DNA of 64,000 bases from positions 2,329,001 to 2,393,000 of the forward strand of contig NZ_JAUOEO010000001.1 of assembly GCF_030540825.1 (NCBI RefSeq), written 5' to 3'. Both the position numbers and the translations under genes were made by a program. Positions 10,501 to 18,288 of the stretch are shown in pieces (within the stretch, counting starts at the first letter, position 1; each line of letters begins with the position of its first letter). The stretch is from Flavivirga spongiicola. Its GTDB lineage: Bacteria > Bacteroidota > Bacteroidia > Flavobacteriales > Flavobacteriaceae. The notes under the pieces are model-generated. The model was not told the DNA's origin. It was given only the letters and a program-made list of their open reading frames with translations, and did no database searches.

Positions 10501-10585
10501 AGACCCTGAAGTGTCGGGATTGGTAGATAAAGGAACCTACCCATTATCAACAGCCTTTTTATTTGGAGTAAATGTTAAGTTTTAA
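7541..10585 (+). CDS. SusC/RagA-family TonB-dependent outer-membrane glycan transporter
   Basis: A 1014-residue outer-membrane importer that takes up oligosaccharides using TonB energy, in complex with the SusD lipoprotein encoded next. A signal peptide ends at ALNAQ. It is followed by a carboxypeptidase-like regulatory domain (ITGTVSDNNGAIPGVNIIIKG, about 24-110), the segment LDEIVLVGYS, and the plug (LQGQVAGVQIASSSGAPGG; NPLYVVDGVP). The C-terminal beta-barrel ends in the aromatic residue of NVKF. No N-terminal secretin/TonB short domain is present, so no anti-sigma coupling is expected; this agrees with control by the adjacent hybrid regulator. The susD gene starts 17 bases downstream, in one operon. 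Confidence 0.97.
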   Translation: MRKHIIYYCFLISTLLLGSALNAQTITGTVSDNNGAIPGVNIIIKGTLIGTTTDFDGNYNIEITNSNAILVFSMMGYTTQEISVNGQSQINVLLSEDLQALDEIVLVGYSLRKKSTLTGAVSVVNVEGLNKARTQNVAQALQGQVAGVQIASSSGAPGGAIQVRIRGVGTIGNNNPLYVVDGVPSRDISFLNQADIKTMTVLKDAAAAAIYGARGSAGVVLITTKSGSKGKMTLDLNYYYGIQNATNLPNMLNAEQYINTAEKAWNNTFTGSNPYTADRGRADFGDTDWLDELFVPGHSQNLQLSASGGSDKLQYLMSLGYYDEDGIVVFDNDKFQRINFRTNINANISDRLKVGTNLQLSYSTQDKVPSTGESLIRFALLRAPVIPVYKDVNDPTYSQRDPFTDMPFFTPTGYDQGLNRTMYEMVGNPIAMAHFSDNQSRVYKTFGNVFGQYAFLKDKALTFRTNIGIDLSFFHDKRFNENFGDDDGGGSSIDQGLGRQNRPNSLSESRGEAFTFTFSNTLNYVKTFNEKHAVSAMFGTEYVTNYESSIGASRARFPYTTDEFRYLDQGGTDLDVWNSGSASEWNLFSYFGSASYVFDNKYMITANLRADASSRFSESNRWGYFPSVSAGWKLSDEDFLNDVDWLSNLKLRASWGQVGNQNIDNYAYLELLRQGDIVELVRYGNADLKWETTTQTNIGFDVGLLNNKVAISAEYFQKNTTDILLPVGLPGFLGDLEPTIINAGEVSNKGFEFSVDYRNSDNAFKYNINANLSTLTNNVEKLHPNLPNITADKYRTVVGQALDSYYGYKMIGIYQNQAEIDSHLSGTVNPSTKPGDIKFKDINGDGIISADNDREFIGSSIPDLTYGISFSADYKGFDFSMLFQGVEGVDKYNDGKKIVDFDTRPFNYTTAILGSWDGEGSTNSIPRVAFEDNGSSNVSSLFVEDASYFRLRNIEIGYTLKGMKGFQDMRLYISGKNLFTSTNYTGLDPEVSGLVDKGTYPLSTAFLFGVNVKF

Positions 10586-10602
10586 TCTTAAAAAAATTAA
10601 TT

Positions 10603-12090
10603 ATGAAAAATATATTTAACAGTTTTGTTATACTATGCTTCTTTATGGCTTTTGTTGGTTGTACAGATAGCTTAGAGAACAACCCTATTGGTTTACTAAC
10701 CGAAGATATGCTTGATACAGAAATAGCATTGGTGACATTAGAGGCTTCAGTGAGTTCTTCATATCAACCCCTTAAAAGTACCTTAAATGGTGTTGTAGAT
10801 GGTTGGAGATGGGATTTAGGAACCGTATTTAGAAATGATATTGTATTACAAGATATCGCATCTAATGATATGAATAAAAAATGGAATCCAGATGGCGACC
10901 AACCTTGGATGGATAAAGTATCAGATTTCACTTTTACATCAGAAAACCAGGCTTTTAATGGAATATGGGTCTATGATTATATAGGGATAAATAGGTTAAA
11001 TCTCGCCTTGAGCTTTTTAACTGATACAGAAACTGTTCAAAACACAGGAATGACAGATGCTCGTAAAAATCAATTATTATCTGAAGTTTATTTTTTAAGA
11101 GCTTTTTATTATTTTGATCTGGTTAATAATTTTGGAGATGTTCCATTGTTGAGTGAAACACCCCCAACATTTCAGGAAGCTTTAGAGGTTGCAGTAAGAG
11201 CACCAAAAAGCGAAGTCATTGAACAGATAAATTCAGATTTAGTAACTGCAAAATCATTAGCATCAAATGCTAAATATCCAGATCTGGCAGAACCATGGAG
11301 AGCTTCAAAAGGAGCGATTATTGCTTTACAAGCGAAAGTGGCTTTGTTTGATGAAGATTGGTCAACGGTACTCACTCTAATTACAGAACTAGACGGATTA
11401 GGAAATTATAGCCTAAACCCAGAATATTTTGATAGTTTTGATGCAAGTAAAGAATTTATAGAAAACGAGGTTATATTCACCTACGATCATCGACCTGATG
11501 AAAATCCAGGTAATGGAAATGGATTCGCTGCCGTTTCTGGATGGGGTTTCTTCGCTCCCACAAATGATTTTTTAAGTGCTTTTGAAGCTAATGATCCTAG
11601 ATTATTATATACTATCGACGTGCCCAATAAAAGATCATCCAAAATTTTAGGGTCAACGACGGATTATTTAGGTAATGATAATTCTCCCGGAAACAAAGTC
11701 TTTATACGTTATGCTGATGTATTACTTTGGAAAGCTGAAGCGCTCAACGAAACTGGCGACTATGCTGGAGCTGTTAGTATAATCAATCAAATAAGAGCAA
11801 GAGCAAGAACCAGTACTACTGCAGATGGATCTTCCATTCCTGTTGGAACATTAATAGATAGACCAAGTTCAACAGATGCTTCGCAAATAAAAGATTGGTT
11901 GATGGCAGAAAGACGCGTTGAATTGGGTTTTGAGTCTCAAAGATTTAATGACTTAAAAAGATGGGGGACAGCTAAATCTGTTTTAACAGCACTTGGAAGA
12001 AATTTTCAAGACCATAATGCCTTATTTCCGATTCCCCAGAGAGATATTGATAAGTCAGGAGGAACCATTATACAAAATCCGGGTTATTAA
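10603..12090 (+). CDS. SusD/RagB-family glycan-binding surface lipoprotein
   Basis: A 495-residue lipoprotein that captures glycan at the cell surface and hands it to SusC. The signal peptide ends in the lipobox FVGC, with Cys about 20. The alpha-helical TPR-like body contains family hallmarks such as LLSEVYFLRAFYYFDLVNNF near residue 160, RYADVLLWKAEALNETGD and the C-terminal AERRVELGFESQRFNDLKRW. It is shorter than many SusD proteins (often 500-600 residues) but shows no break. It follows susC at 17 bases. A terminator-like hairpin downstream (12289-12330) probably limits read-through into the enzyme genes, so that the transporter genes are made in excess. Confidence 0.97.
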   Translation: MKNIFNSFVILCFFMAFVGCTDSLENNPIGLLTEDMLDTEIALVTLEASVSSSYQPLKSTLNGVVDGWRWDLGTVFRNDIVLQDIASNDMNKKWNPDGDQPWMDKVSDFTFTSENQAFNGIWVYDYIGINRLNLALSFLTDTETVQNTGMTDARKNQLLSEVYFLRAFYYFDLVNNFGDVPLLSETPPTFQEALEVAVRAPKSEVIEQINSDLVTAKSLASNAKYPDLAEPWRASKGAIIALQAKVALFDEDWSTVLTLITELDGLGNYSLNPEYFDSFDASKEFIENEVIFTYDHRPDENPGNGNGFAAVSGWGFFAPTNDFLSAFEANDPRLLYTIDVPNKRSSKILGSTTDYLGNDNSPGNKVFIRYADVLLWKAEALNETGDYAGAVSIINQIRARARTSTTADGSSIPVGTLIDRPSSTDASQIKDWLMAERRVELGFESQRFNDLKRWGTAKSVLTALGRNFQDHNALFPIPQRDIDKSGGTIIQNPGY

Positions 12091-12094
12091 CCTA

Positions 12095-12235
12095 ATACCC
12101 ATTTTGAGTGTAAAATAACGTCGTATTAAAGCCGATGTTGCTTTAAAATCTAACAACGCTACGATTAGATAGCATAGCATCGTTACGGAATTAATGAACG
12201 AGTCGACATGCGACATTTTGCACTCAAATTAGTAT
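12095..12235. mobile_element. MITE-like palindromic element, copy A
   Basis: A 141-bp element between susD and its terminator. Its ends are imperfect inverted repeats (ATACCCATTTTGAGTGTAAA on the left; ATACTAATTTGAGTGCAAAA read inward from the right). The interior closely matches copy B at 14703-14863, including GCATAGCATCGTTACGGAAT. It has no coding capacity, so it must be mobilised in trans if at all. A TA target duplication is possible but not provable in this AT-rich context. Confidence 0.7.
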
Positions 12236-12288
12236 AACTTAATGTAAACATTTAAAAGTGAAAACAGTTTTTTTTGAGTTGGTTTTTC

Positions 12289-12330
12289 AAGAGAAGTAGA
12301 AATTTATCAATGCCTGCTTCTCTTTTTATT
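12289..12330 (+). terminator. Intrinsic terminator or attenuator after susD
   Basis: AAGAGAAGTAG at 12289-12299 pairs at 10 of 11 positions with CTGCTTCTCTT ending at 12324, followed by a T-rich tail. It separates the susCD pair from the GH130 gene. No new promoter is obvious before 12365, so partial read-through is likely. Confidence 0.65.
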
Positions 12331-12364
12331 AAAATCATTTATGCTACAAAAAATCAATTAAGAA

Positions 12365-13414
12365 ATGAGAGATATTGCAACCAGATATAAAGAAAACCCT
12401 TTACTATCCCCCAAAGATTTAAATGCTAGTGATGAAAGCATGATTATTGAGTGTTTACTCAATCCGGGTGTGTTTAAATTTAAAGGAAAGACATGGCTAC
12501 TTGTACGTGTAGCAGAGCGTACCCTTCAAAAAGAAGATGTACTGTCTGTACCCATATACAATGAAGATGGAAAAGTGAAAATTCTAAATTTTGACCCAAA
12601 GGATTCGAAATTGGATGCTTCAGATTCTAGAGTCATTAATTATGATGGCGTTGATTACTTGACGACCATATCACATTTAAGATTGCTTTGTAGCGATGAT
12701 GGTATAAACTTCTATGAAAATGATGAATACCCTTCCCTTTTTGGAGAAGGCGAATATGAATCTTATGGCATTGAGGATTGTAGAGTTTCACAAATTGAGG
12801 ACACTTATTATTTAACCTATACGATGGTTTCATCCAATGGTGTTGGTGTTGGACTTCGCATTACTAAAGATTGGAAAAAATTCGAAAAGAAAGGCATGAT
12901 CTTTAGTCCTCACAATAAAGATTGTGCCATTTTCGAGGAAAAAATAGATGATAAATATTACGCCTTGCATAGACCCAGTAGTCCTGAATTAGGGGGTAAC
13001 TATATATGGTTAGCAGAATCGTTTGATGGGGTGCATTGGGGAAACCATAAATGTATTGCCAAAACCCGAAAAGGGAAGTTTGATAGTAAACGACTTGGAG
13101 CTGGAGCAGCACCTATAAAAACAGATAAAGGCTGGTTGGAAATTTATCACGGCGCTACCGAAAAGCACCGATATTGTTTAGGCGCTATTTTATTGGATTT
13201 AGAAGATCCTTCTATAGTCATCGCGCGTTCAGAAGAACCTATAATGGAACCACAAGAAGCATTTGAACTCACAGGTTTTTTTGGAGAAGTCATTTTTACA
13301 AATGGTCATCTCGTAAAAGGCGATCAAATTCAGATGTATTACGGAGCGGCAGATGAGTTTGTCGGGTTAGCAACTTTCTCCATTAAACAGATATTAAAAA
13401 CATTAGGACAATAA
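12365..13414 (+). CDS. GH130 family mannoside phosphorylase or beta-mannosidase, cytoplasmic
   Basis: A 349-residue five-bladed propeller enzyme of family GH130 (formerly DUF377). The family either phosphorolyses beta-mannosides (releasing mannose 1-phosphate) or hydrolyses beta-1,2-mannosides. Seen here: the catalytic-acid context YGIEDCRV (Asp about 138), HRPSSPELGGNY, and the late motif GAGAAPIKTDKGWLEIYHG typical of the family. There is no signal peptide, so it should act in the cytoplasm on an imported disaccharide. Its stop overlaps the start of the MFS transporter gene by one base (TAATG), tying the two together in translation. The exact linkage and whether phosphate is used cannot be decided by eye; the phosphate-binding basic residues need an alignment. 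Confidence 0.9.
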   Translation: MRDIATRYKENPLLSPKDLNASDESMIIECLLNPGVFKFKGKTWLLVRVAERTLQKEDVLSVPIYNEDGKVKILNFDPKDSKLDASDSRVINYDGVDYLTTISHLRLLCSDDGINFYENDEYPSLFGEGEYESYGIEDCRVSQIEDTYYLTYTMVSSNGVGVGLRITKDWKKFEKKGMIFSPHNKDCAIFEEKIDDKYYALHRPSSPELGGNYIWLAESFDGVHWGNHKCIAKTRKGKFDSKRLGAGAAPIKTDKGWLEIYHGATEKHRYCLGAILLDLEDPSIVIARSEEPIMEPQEAFELTGFFGEVIFTNGHLVKGDQIQMYYGAADEFVGLATFSIKQILKTLGQ

Positions 13415-14694
13415 TGGGGAATTTAGCAAGAGTAGGTTTAAGAGATTTTACAAGGAGTGCAAAAATATTAATAATCACCAATACCATTTATGCTTTTGTA
13501 CTACCGGTCATTGATATTTTTGTAGCATCATATATAATGCGAAATTCAAGCGATCCTTCCAAAGTTATTTTATACCAATTGGCAATTTATGTAGGTATCC
13601 CTATAACATTTTTTATCAATGGATATTTGTTAAATACAATAAATATCAAAAGATTGTTCTCTTTAGGAATGCTACTTAGTGGTATTTCAATGGTCTTTAT
13701 GATGTCTTTGAAGGAAATTAATTATTTTGGATTAATAACTGCTGGTTTAATCATGGGCATGTCGTTTGGATTGTATTGGGCAAACAGGGATTATTTGGTA
13801 CTTTCAACCACAAAAGACCGAACACGGAATTTTTATTATGGATTGGAAACGTTTATTTATACTATTATAGCTTCAACAGTACCTGTGCTCATTGGGTGGT
13901 ATTTAATGAATGGAAATGGAGATTCTGATTCAAATGAGGCTGTTAATTCTGGCTATAGAGTCATAACAGCCATCGTTTTTATAATTACCATTATTGCTTC
14001 CATAGTATTTCATTTTGGGAAGTATGAAAAACCAAAGAGCGAAAAATTTCTTTATTTTAAATTCCACAAACTTTGGAAAAAAATGCTTCAATTATCAGTA
14101 CTAAAAGGATTGGCTCAAGGTTTTATAGTGACAGCACCTGCCATGCTCATGATGAAATTTTTTAATTCTGAAGGCGCATTAGGATCCGCTATTTCCATAG
14201 GAGCTGTTATTGCGGCAGTAATTATGCTTATTTTAGGTAAATATTCAAAACCTAAACATCGATTAATTATTTTTAGTGTTGGTTTGATATGTTTTTTCCT
14301 GGCCTCTTTTTTTAATGGTTTGTTGTTTAATTCAACCGGGGTCATCCTATTTATGTTCTTGTTGTTAATTGCCAGACCGATTTTAGATATTGCCTATTTT
14401 CCTATTCAGTTAAAAGTCATTGATGTGTTGTCAAAAATTGAAAACAGAAATGAGTTTTCATATATTTTAAATCATGAATTTGGATTATTTGTAGGTAGAT
14501 TTATTGGAGCAAGTACTTTTTTAGTCATTGCTTTTTTTATAAATGCAGATATTGCTTTGAGATATGCCTTATTAATTATAGGCATACTTCAATTGCTTTC
14601 TATAGTTATTGCAAAACAACTTTTAAAACAACAAGAAACATTAGAAAAAGAAACATTAATTACTAAAAATGTTATCACAGAAGAAAATGCATAA
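13414..14694 (+). CDS. MFS sugar transporter of the inner membrane
   Basis: A 426-residue polytopic protein with about 11-12 predicted membrane helices, for example IIIASTVPVLIGWYL and FLVIAFFINADIALRYALL. The MFS-like loop after helix 4 reads ANRDYLVLSTTKDRTRN. The start overlaps the GH130 stop by one base, and the stop overlaps the next gene. That placement predicts that it carries the GH130 substrate across the inner membrane. The substrate is inferred from neighbours only. Confidence 0.88.
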   Translation: MGNLARVGLRDFTRSAKILIITNTIYAFVLPVIDIFVASYIMRNSSDPSKVILYQLAIYVGIPITFFINGYLLNTINIKRLFSLGMLLSGISMVFMMSLKEINYFGLITAGLIMGMSFGLYWANRDYLVLSTTKDRTRNFYYGLETFIYTIIASTVPVLIGWYLMNGNGDSDSNEAVNSGYRVITAIVFIITIIASIVFHFGKYEKPKSEKFLYFKFHKLWKKMLQLSVLKGLAQGFIVTAPAMLMMKFFNSEGALGSAISIGAVIAAVIMLILGKYSKPKHRLIIFSVGLICFFLASFFNGLLFNSTGVILFMFLLLIARPILDIAYFPIQLKVIDVLSKIENRNEFSYILNHEFGLFVGRFIGASTFLVIAFFINADIALRYALLIIGILQLLSIVIAKQLLKQQETLEKETLITKNVITEENA

Positions 14695-16585
14695 AATAAA
14701 TTATACCAATTTGGATGTAAAATGCCGTATTAAAGTCGATGTTATATTAAAATCTAAAAACGCTGTGATTAGATTGCATAGCATCGTTATGGAATTTATG
14801 AACAAGGTATTTAGATTTAAAAAGAACGAGACGACATGCGACATTTTACACCCAAATTGGTATTATATAGTAGTCTTACTAATTGGTTTCGTTTTTTATT
14901 CATGTAAAAACAAACCATCAAAGTTTACGATAAAAAACCAAATAGACCAATTTCAATTAAGTCGTATTGATTCCATGCCTAATTTGCCAAAACCGTTTAA
15001 AATAATAGATTTTAAAAATTTAGCAAAAGGATTTGATTCATTAGTTTTTGATGACACCCAAATAGGAGACTATTGGCCACTAATATGGATGGACAATTCC
15101 CGTAAAAATTTCGATCAAGAAACTTTCGGAATATATACAGCTATGGGAGATTTAAGACAAGGAATTGAAAATAACAATGGTATTTTCCATGAGTCATTAG
15201 CCACTATTGGCTCTGTGCTTGGGGCAACATTAGTTGGTATAGATAAGTCAAATCAAAAAGGGAAAAATTATGTTTCCATGTTGAAGAATTATTTTAATTC
15301 AGAGACACAGTGGAATATAGTTATGAATAACACGTGTCCCGAAGTAGCTTTATTAGGTGGTGGTTATGCAAGGGATTGGTGGTACGATGTCTATCCAAAT
15401 GTATTGTTTTATGGTTTGTCAAACTTTTATCCGGAAGAAAAGGATTATTCAAACATTATGCGAACAGTTGCTGATAAATTTTATAAAGCTGATTCTATAA
15501 TGAAAGGTAATTATGCATATTCCTTTTTTGACTATGCAACATTAGAACCTAAAGACAATTGGATTTGCAAACAGGAAGATGTCGCGGCAGGCCATGCATA
15601 TGTATTATATTCAGCCTATCAAAAGTTTCATGATCCAAAATATTTAAAAGGCGCAAAGTCTTCTTTAGAAGCTCTTTTAACACAAGGGGATAATAGATTT
15701 TATGAAATATTAATGCCTTTTGGGGCCTATGTTGCTGCACGATTAAATGCTGAAGAAGGTACAAATTATGATTACACTAAAATTCTTGAATGGACTTTTA
15801 ATGGTACACCAGATTGCAGAGAAGGATGGGGTGTTTTAGTAGATAATTGGAACGGGTATGATGTATCTGGAATTGTTGGAAGTACAGTTGATCATGGAGG
15901 GTTTGGATTTCTGATGAATACATATGATGCCATGTGGCCATTGGTGCCTATGGTTAGATACGATCAACGATATGCCAGTACTATAGGGAAATGGATGTTA
16001 AATGCCAGTAATGCTTTAAAGTTATTTTATCCGTATGAAATGGCAGATGAGCATCAATCTATACCAGAACTAAAACAGCACACTAAAGGCGTCATAGCTT
16101 ATGAAGGGTTGATTAAAAAATCGCATTTTAAGCAATACGAAAATTTGAAAGCACCAATAGCTATTGGAGATGGTCCTCATTGGGTAAAAGGAAATCCTGA
16201 TGTATCTCAATTTAGTGTTTATGGAAGTGGGCATGTAGGTATTGCCGGTTCTATTGTTTCAAAAACAAATATTGAAAATATACTTCAGTTAGATTTATTA
16301 GCAACGGATTTTTATAGAGATGATGCATGTCCTTCATTTTTATATTATAACCCCAATCCAGATGTGAAGAAAGTTGTTATTCCTGTTGGTGATAGCCCTT
16401 TAAAAATATATGATGGCATACAAAGAGCATTCATTGCTGAAAACATAAAAAACAAATTTATGTTTAGTATCAAAAAAGAAGAAACGGCATTATTAATTTT
16501 TGTACCGCAAGATGCGATTGTAACAGAGAAAAACGGAAAACTATATGCAGATAATATGGTTATAGATTATAGATATTCAATTTAA
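14687..16585 (+). CDS. Lipoprotein of unrecognised family in the sugar operon, with an element-derived N-terminus
   Basis: About 632 residues from ATG at 14687, which overlaps the MFS stop; the frame is open from 14669. I do not recognise the family. Residues about 54-68 form a signal-like hydrophobic stretch ending in FVFYSC, so the mature protein should be a periplasmic or surface lipoprotein. The body is rich in Trp, Tyr and His (YARDWWYDVYPN, EDVAAGHAYVLYSAY, GSTVDHGGFGFLMN, DEHQSIPEL). Helical repeats resemble alpha/alpha-barrel carbohydrate enzymes; this is inference. The first roughly 53 residues are encoded by repeat copy B (14703-14863), so the native start was probably overwritten. 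Starts at 14789 (GTTATGGAA) or the next ATG at 14798 could also serve. A neighbouring GH13 gene follows at 14 bases. Confidence 0.8.
   Translation: MHKINYTNLDVKCRIKVDVILKSKNAVIRLHSIVMEFMNKVFRFKKNETTCDILHPNWYYIVVLLIGFVFYSCKNKPSKFTIKNQIDQFQLSRIDSMPNLPKPFKIIDFKNLAKGFDSLVFDDTQIGDYWPLIWMDNSRKNFDQETFGIYTAMGDLRQGIENNNGIFHESLATIGSVLGATLVGIDKSNQKGKNYVSMLKNYFNSETQWNIVMNNTCPEVALLGGGYARDWWYDVYPNVLFYGLSNFYPEEKDYSNIMRTVADKFYKADSIMKGNYAYSFFDYATLEPKDNWICKQEDVAAGHAYVLYSAYQKFHDPKYLKGAKSSLEALLTQGDNRFYEILMPFGAYVAARLNAEEGTNYDYTKILEWTFNGTPDCREGWGVLVDNWNGYDVSGIVGSTVDHGGFGFLMNTYDAMWPLVPMVRYDQRYASTIGKWMLNASNALKLFYPYEMADEHQSIPELKQHTKGVIAYEGLIKKSHFKQYENLKAPIAIGDGPHWVKGNPDVSQFSVYGSGHVGIAGSIVSKTNIENILQLDLLATDFYRDDACPSFLYYNPNPDVKKVVIPVGDSPLKIYDGIQRAFIAENIKNKFMFSIKKEETALLIFVPQDAIVTEKNGKLYADNMVIDYRYSI
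14703..14863. mobile_element. MITE-like palindromic element, copy B, inside the start of a coding frame
   Basis: A 161-bp element whose 22-bp ends are inverted repeats matching at 21 positions (ATACCAATTTGGATGTAAAA inward from the left; ATACCAATTTGGGTGTAAAA inward from the right). The interior matches copy A, with GCATAGCATCGTTATGGAAT. The whole element is in frame with the lipoprotein gene and contributes about 53 codons with no stop, directly before the hydrophobic signal segment. Confidence 0.8.
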
Positions 16586-16598
16586 AACAAATTAAAAA

Positions 16599-18263
16599 AT
16601 GGTTTGTTTAAACAGATATAATAGGATATTCTTAAAAACAACTATACTGGTTTTATTCGTTTTTTTTATGTTTTCTTGTAGTAACAAAAGTGTCGAAAAG
16701 AAGGAAGAAGCTTGGTGGAAAGAAACCGTTTTTTATGAAATCTACATGCCCAGTTATAAAGATAGTAATAATGATGGTTACAGTGATTTTAAAGGCTTAA
16801 CATCTAAACTGGATTATATTCAGGATTTAGGAATTAAGGGTATTTGGTTAACACCATTTCTAAAATCGCCAAAAGTGGACAATGGCTATGATGTTTCTGA
16901 TTATTATACCATCGATTCTATATATGGTTCACTTGATGATTTCAAAATTTTCTTAAAAGAGGCTCACAAAAGAAACATAAAAGTTATCATGGATTTGGTA
17001 GTAAATCACACTTCTACCGATTCAAAATGGTTTCAAGAAGCTAAAAAATCTAAAAAAAACATTTATAGAGATTACTATATTTGGGAAGACACACCTAATA
17101 ACTGGGAATCTTTCTTTGGGGGTTCAGCTTGGGAGTGGGATAGTATTACGAAGCAATATTACTATCATCAGTTTGATGTAAAAATGGCCGATCTTAATTG
17201 GCAAAACCCAAAGGTTGTCGAAGAAATTAAAGATGTTTTAAGGTTTTGGCTAGATTTAGGCATTGATGGATTTCGATTAGATGTTATCAACTTTTTAACT
17301 ACAAATGGCGTAACTCTTGACAACCCAATAGATGAAAATGGGGAGCAAGAACACCTATATGATATCAACCAAAAAGGAGTAAAAGAAGCCATGAAAAAGA
17401 TCCGGGCTACAGTTAATGAATACGATAACCGTTTTATAGTTGGGGAAATAGGAAGTGATAAAATTGAAGTGTTAAAACAATACCAGGGAAACGAATTATT
17501 AGATGTTGTATTCAATTTTAATTTTGGAAGTATCCCTCAATTTTCTGCACAACGGATATTTAATGAACTTACTAATATGGAAAAAAGTATGAGTAACTAT
17601 CCTACTCTATTTTTTGGAAGCCATGACATGCCCCGTTTAATAAGTCGTTTAGCCGAAAACAATCAAGAGAGGGCAAAAGCTTTGACTGCACTAATGTTAA
17701 CTGCAAAAGGCGTTCCTTTTGTTTATTATGGAGAGGAAATTGGTATGGAAAATATCGAAGCTTATTCTGTTGAAGAAATGATGGATATTCAAGGACGCAC
17801 CCATTATAATTTAGCTTTAAACAATGGAAAATCTAAAGAAGAAGCGCTTAACATTGGCAATAATCATAATAGAGATAAATCTAGAAGCCCAATGCAATGG
17901 AATGATAATACATTTGCTGGTTTTTCAAAAATAAAACCTTGGATAAAAGTTCATGAAAATTACGCTCAATTAAATGTTGAGTCTTTAAAAAAACAAGAAC
18001 ATTCTATTTTAAACACATATAAAAAGTTGATTTCACTTCGTAATTCAGAACCAGCTTTACAATATGGTACTTACAAGAAACTATCTTTCATAAATAATTG
18101 TATTGTCTTTACCAGACAATATAAAGATGAGATTATAAACTGTTATTTTAATTTTGATAATAACCCTTTAATAATAGAATTAAAATCAAACGAAAAAGTT
18201 TTAATTGGACAAACAATCGTGAAGCCAAACGATTTCGTAATTGTTAAAAGCATTGAAAAATAA
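16599..18263 (+). CDS. GH13 alpha-glucosidase/oligo-glucosidase lipoprotein
   Basis: A 554-residue alpha-amylase-superfamily enzyme that cleaves alpha-glucosidic bonds, probably in short oligosaccharides. The signal peptide ends in FMFSC with Cys27 as lipid anchor, so it works in the periplasm or at the outer membrane. The (beta/alpha)8 catalytic residues are visible: Asp228 (GFRLDVI), Glu283 (VGEIGS) and Asp343 (GSHDMPR, where most relatives have NHDQPR). DLVVNHTS is conserved region I and SRSPMQWND is the oligo-1,6-glucosidase-type tail motif. It is the last gene of the operon, 13 bases after the unknown lipoprotein. Alpha-glucosidase next to GH130 suggests a glycan carrying both alpha-glucose and beta-mannose; the true linkage is unknown. 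Confidence 0.93.
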   Translation: MVCLNRYNRIFLKTTILVLFVFFMFSCSNKSVEKKEEAWWKETVFYEIYMPSYKDSNNDGYSDFKGLTSKLDYIQDLGIKGIWLTPFLKSPKVDNGYDVSDYYTIDSIYGSLDDFKIFLKEAHKRNIKVIMDLVVNHTSTDSKWFQEAKKSKKNIYRDYYIWEDTPNNWESFFGGSAWEWDSITKQYYYHQFDVKMADLNWQNPKVVEEIKDVLRFWLDLGIDGFRLDVINFLTTNGVTLDNPIDENGEQEHLYDINQKGVKEAMKKIRATVNEYDNRFIVGEIGSDKIEVLKQYQGNELLDVVFNFNFGSIPQFSAQRIFNELTNMEKSMSNYPTLFFGSHDMPRLISRLAENNQERAKALTALMLTAKGVPFVYYGEEIGMENIEAYSVEEMMDIQGRTHYNLALNNGKSKEEALNIGNNHNRDKSRSPMQWNDNTFAGFSKIKPWIKVHENYAQLNVESLKKQEHSILNTYKKLISLRNSEPALQYGTYKKLSFINNCIVFTRQYKDEIINCYFNFDNNPLIIELKSNEKVLIGQTIVKPNDFVIVKSIEK

Positions 18264-18288
18264 TAATACCGTTTTGTATTTCAAAACA
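18264..18288. terminator. Possible shared terminator between convergent genes
   Basis: GTTTTG at 18271-18276 pairs with CAAAAC at 18282-18287 in the 25-base gap between the GH13 gene and the alpha/beta hydrolase. The stem is short and AT-rich, so the call is weak. Confidence 0.3.

Noticed and set aside
14669..14686. Upstream start of the unknown lipoprotein frame (MLSQKK)
   Set aside because: It lies wholly inside the MFS gene in another frame; ATG at 14687 overlapping the MFS stop is the more usual arrangement.
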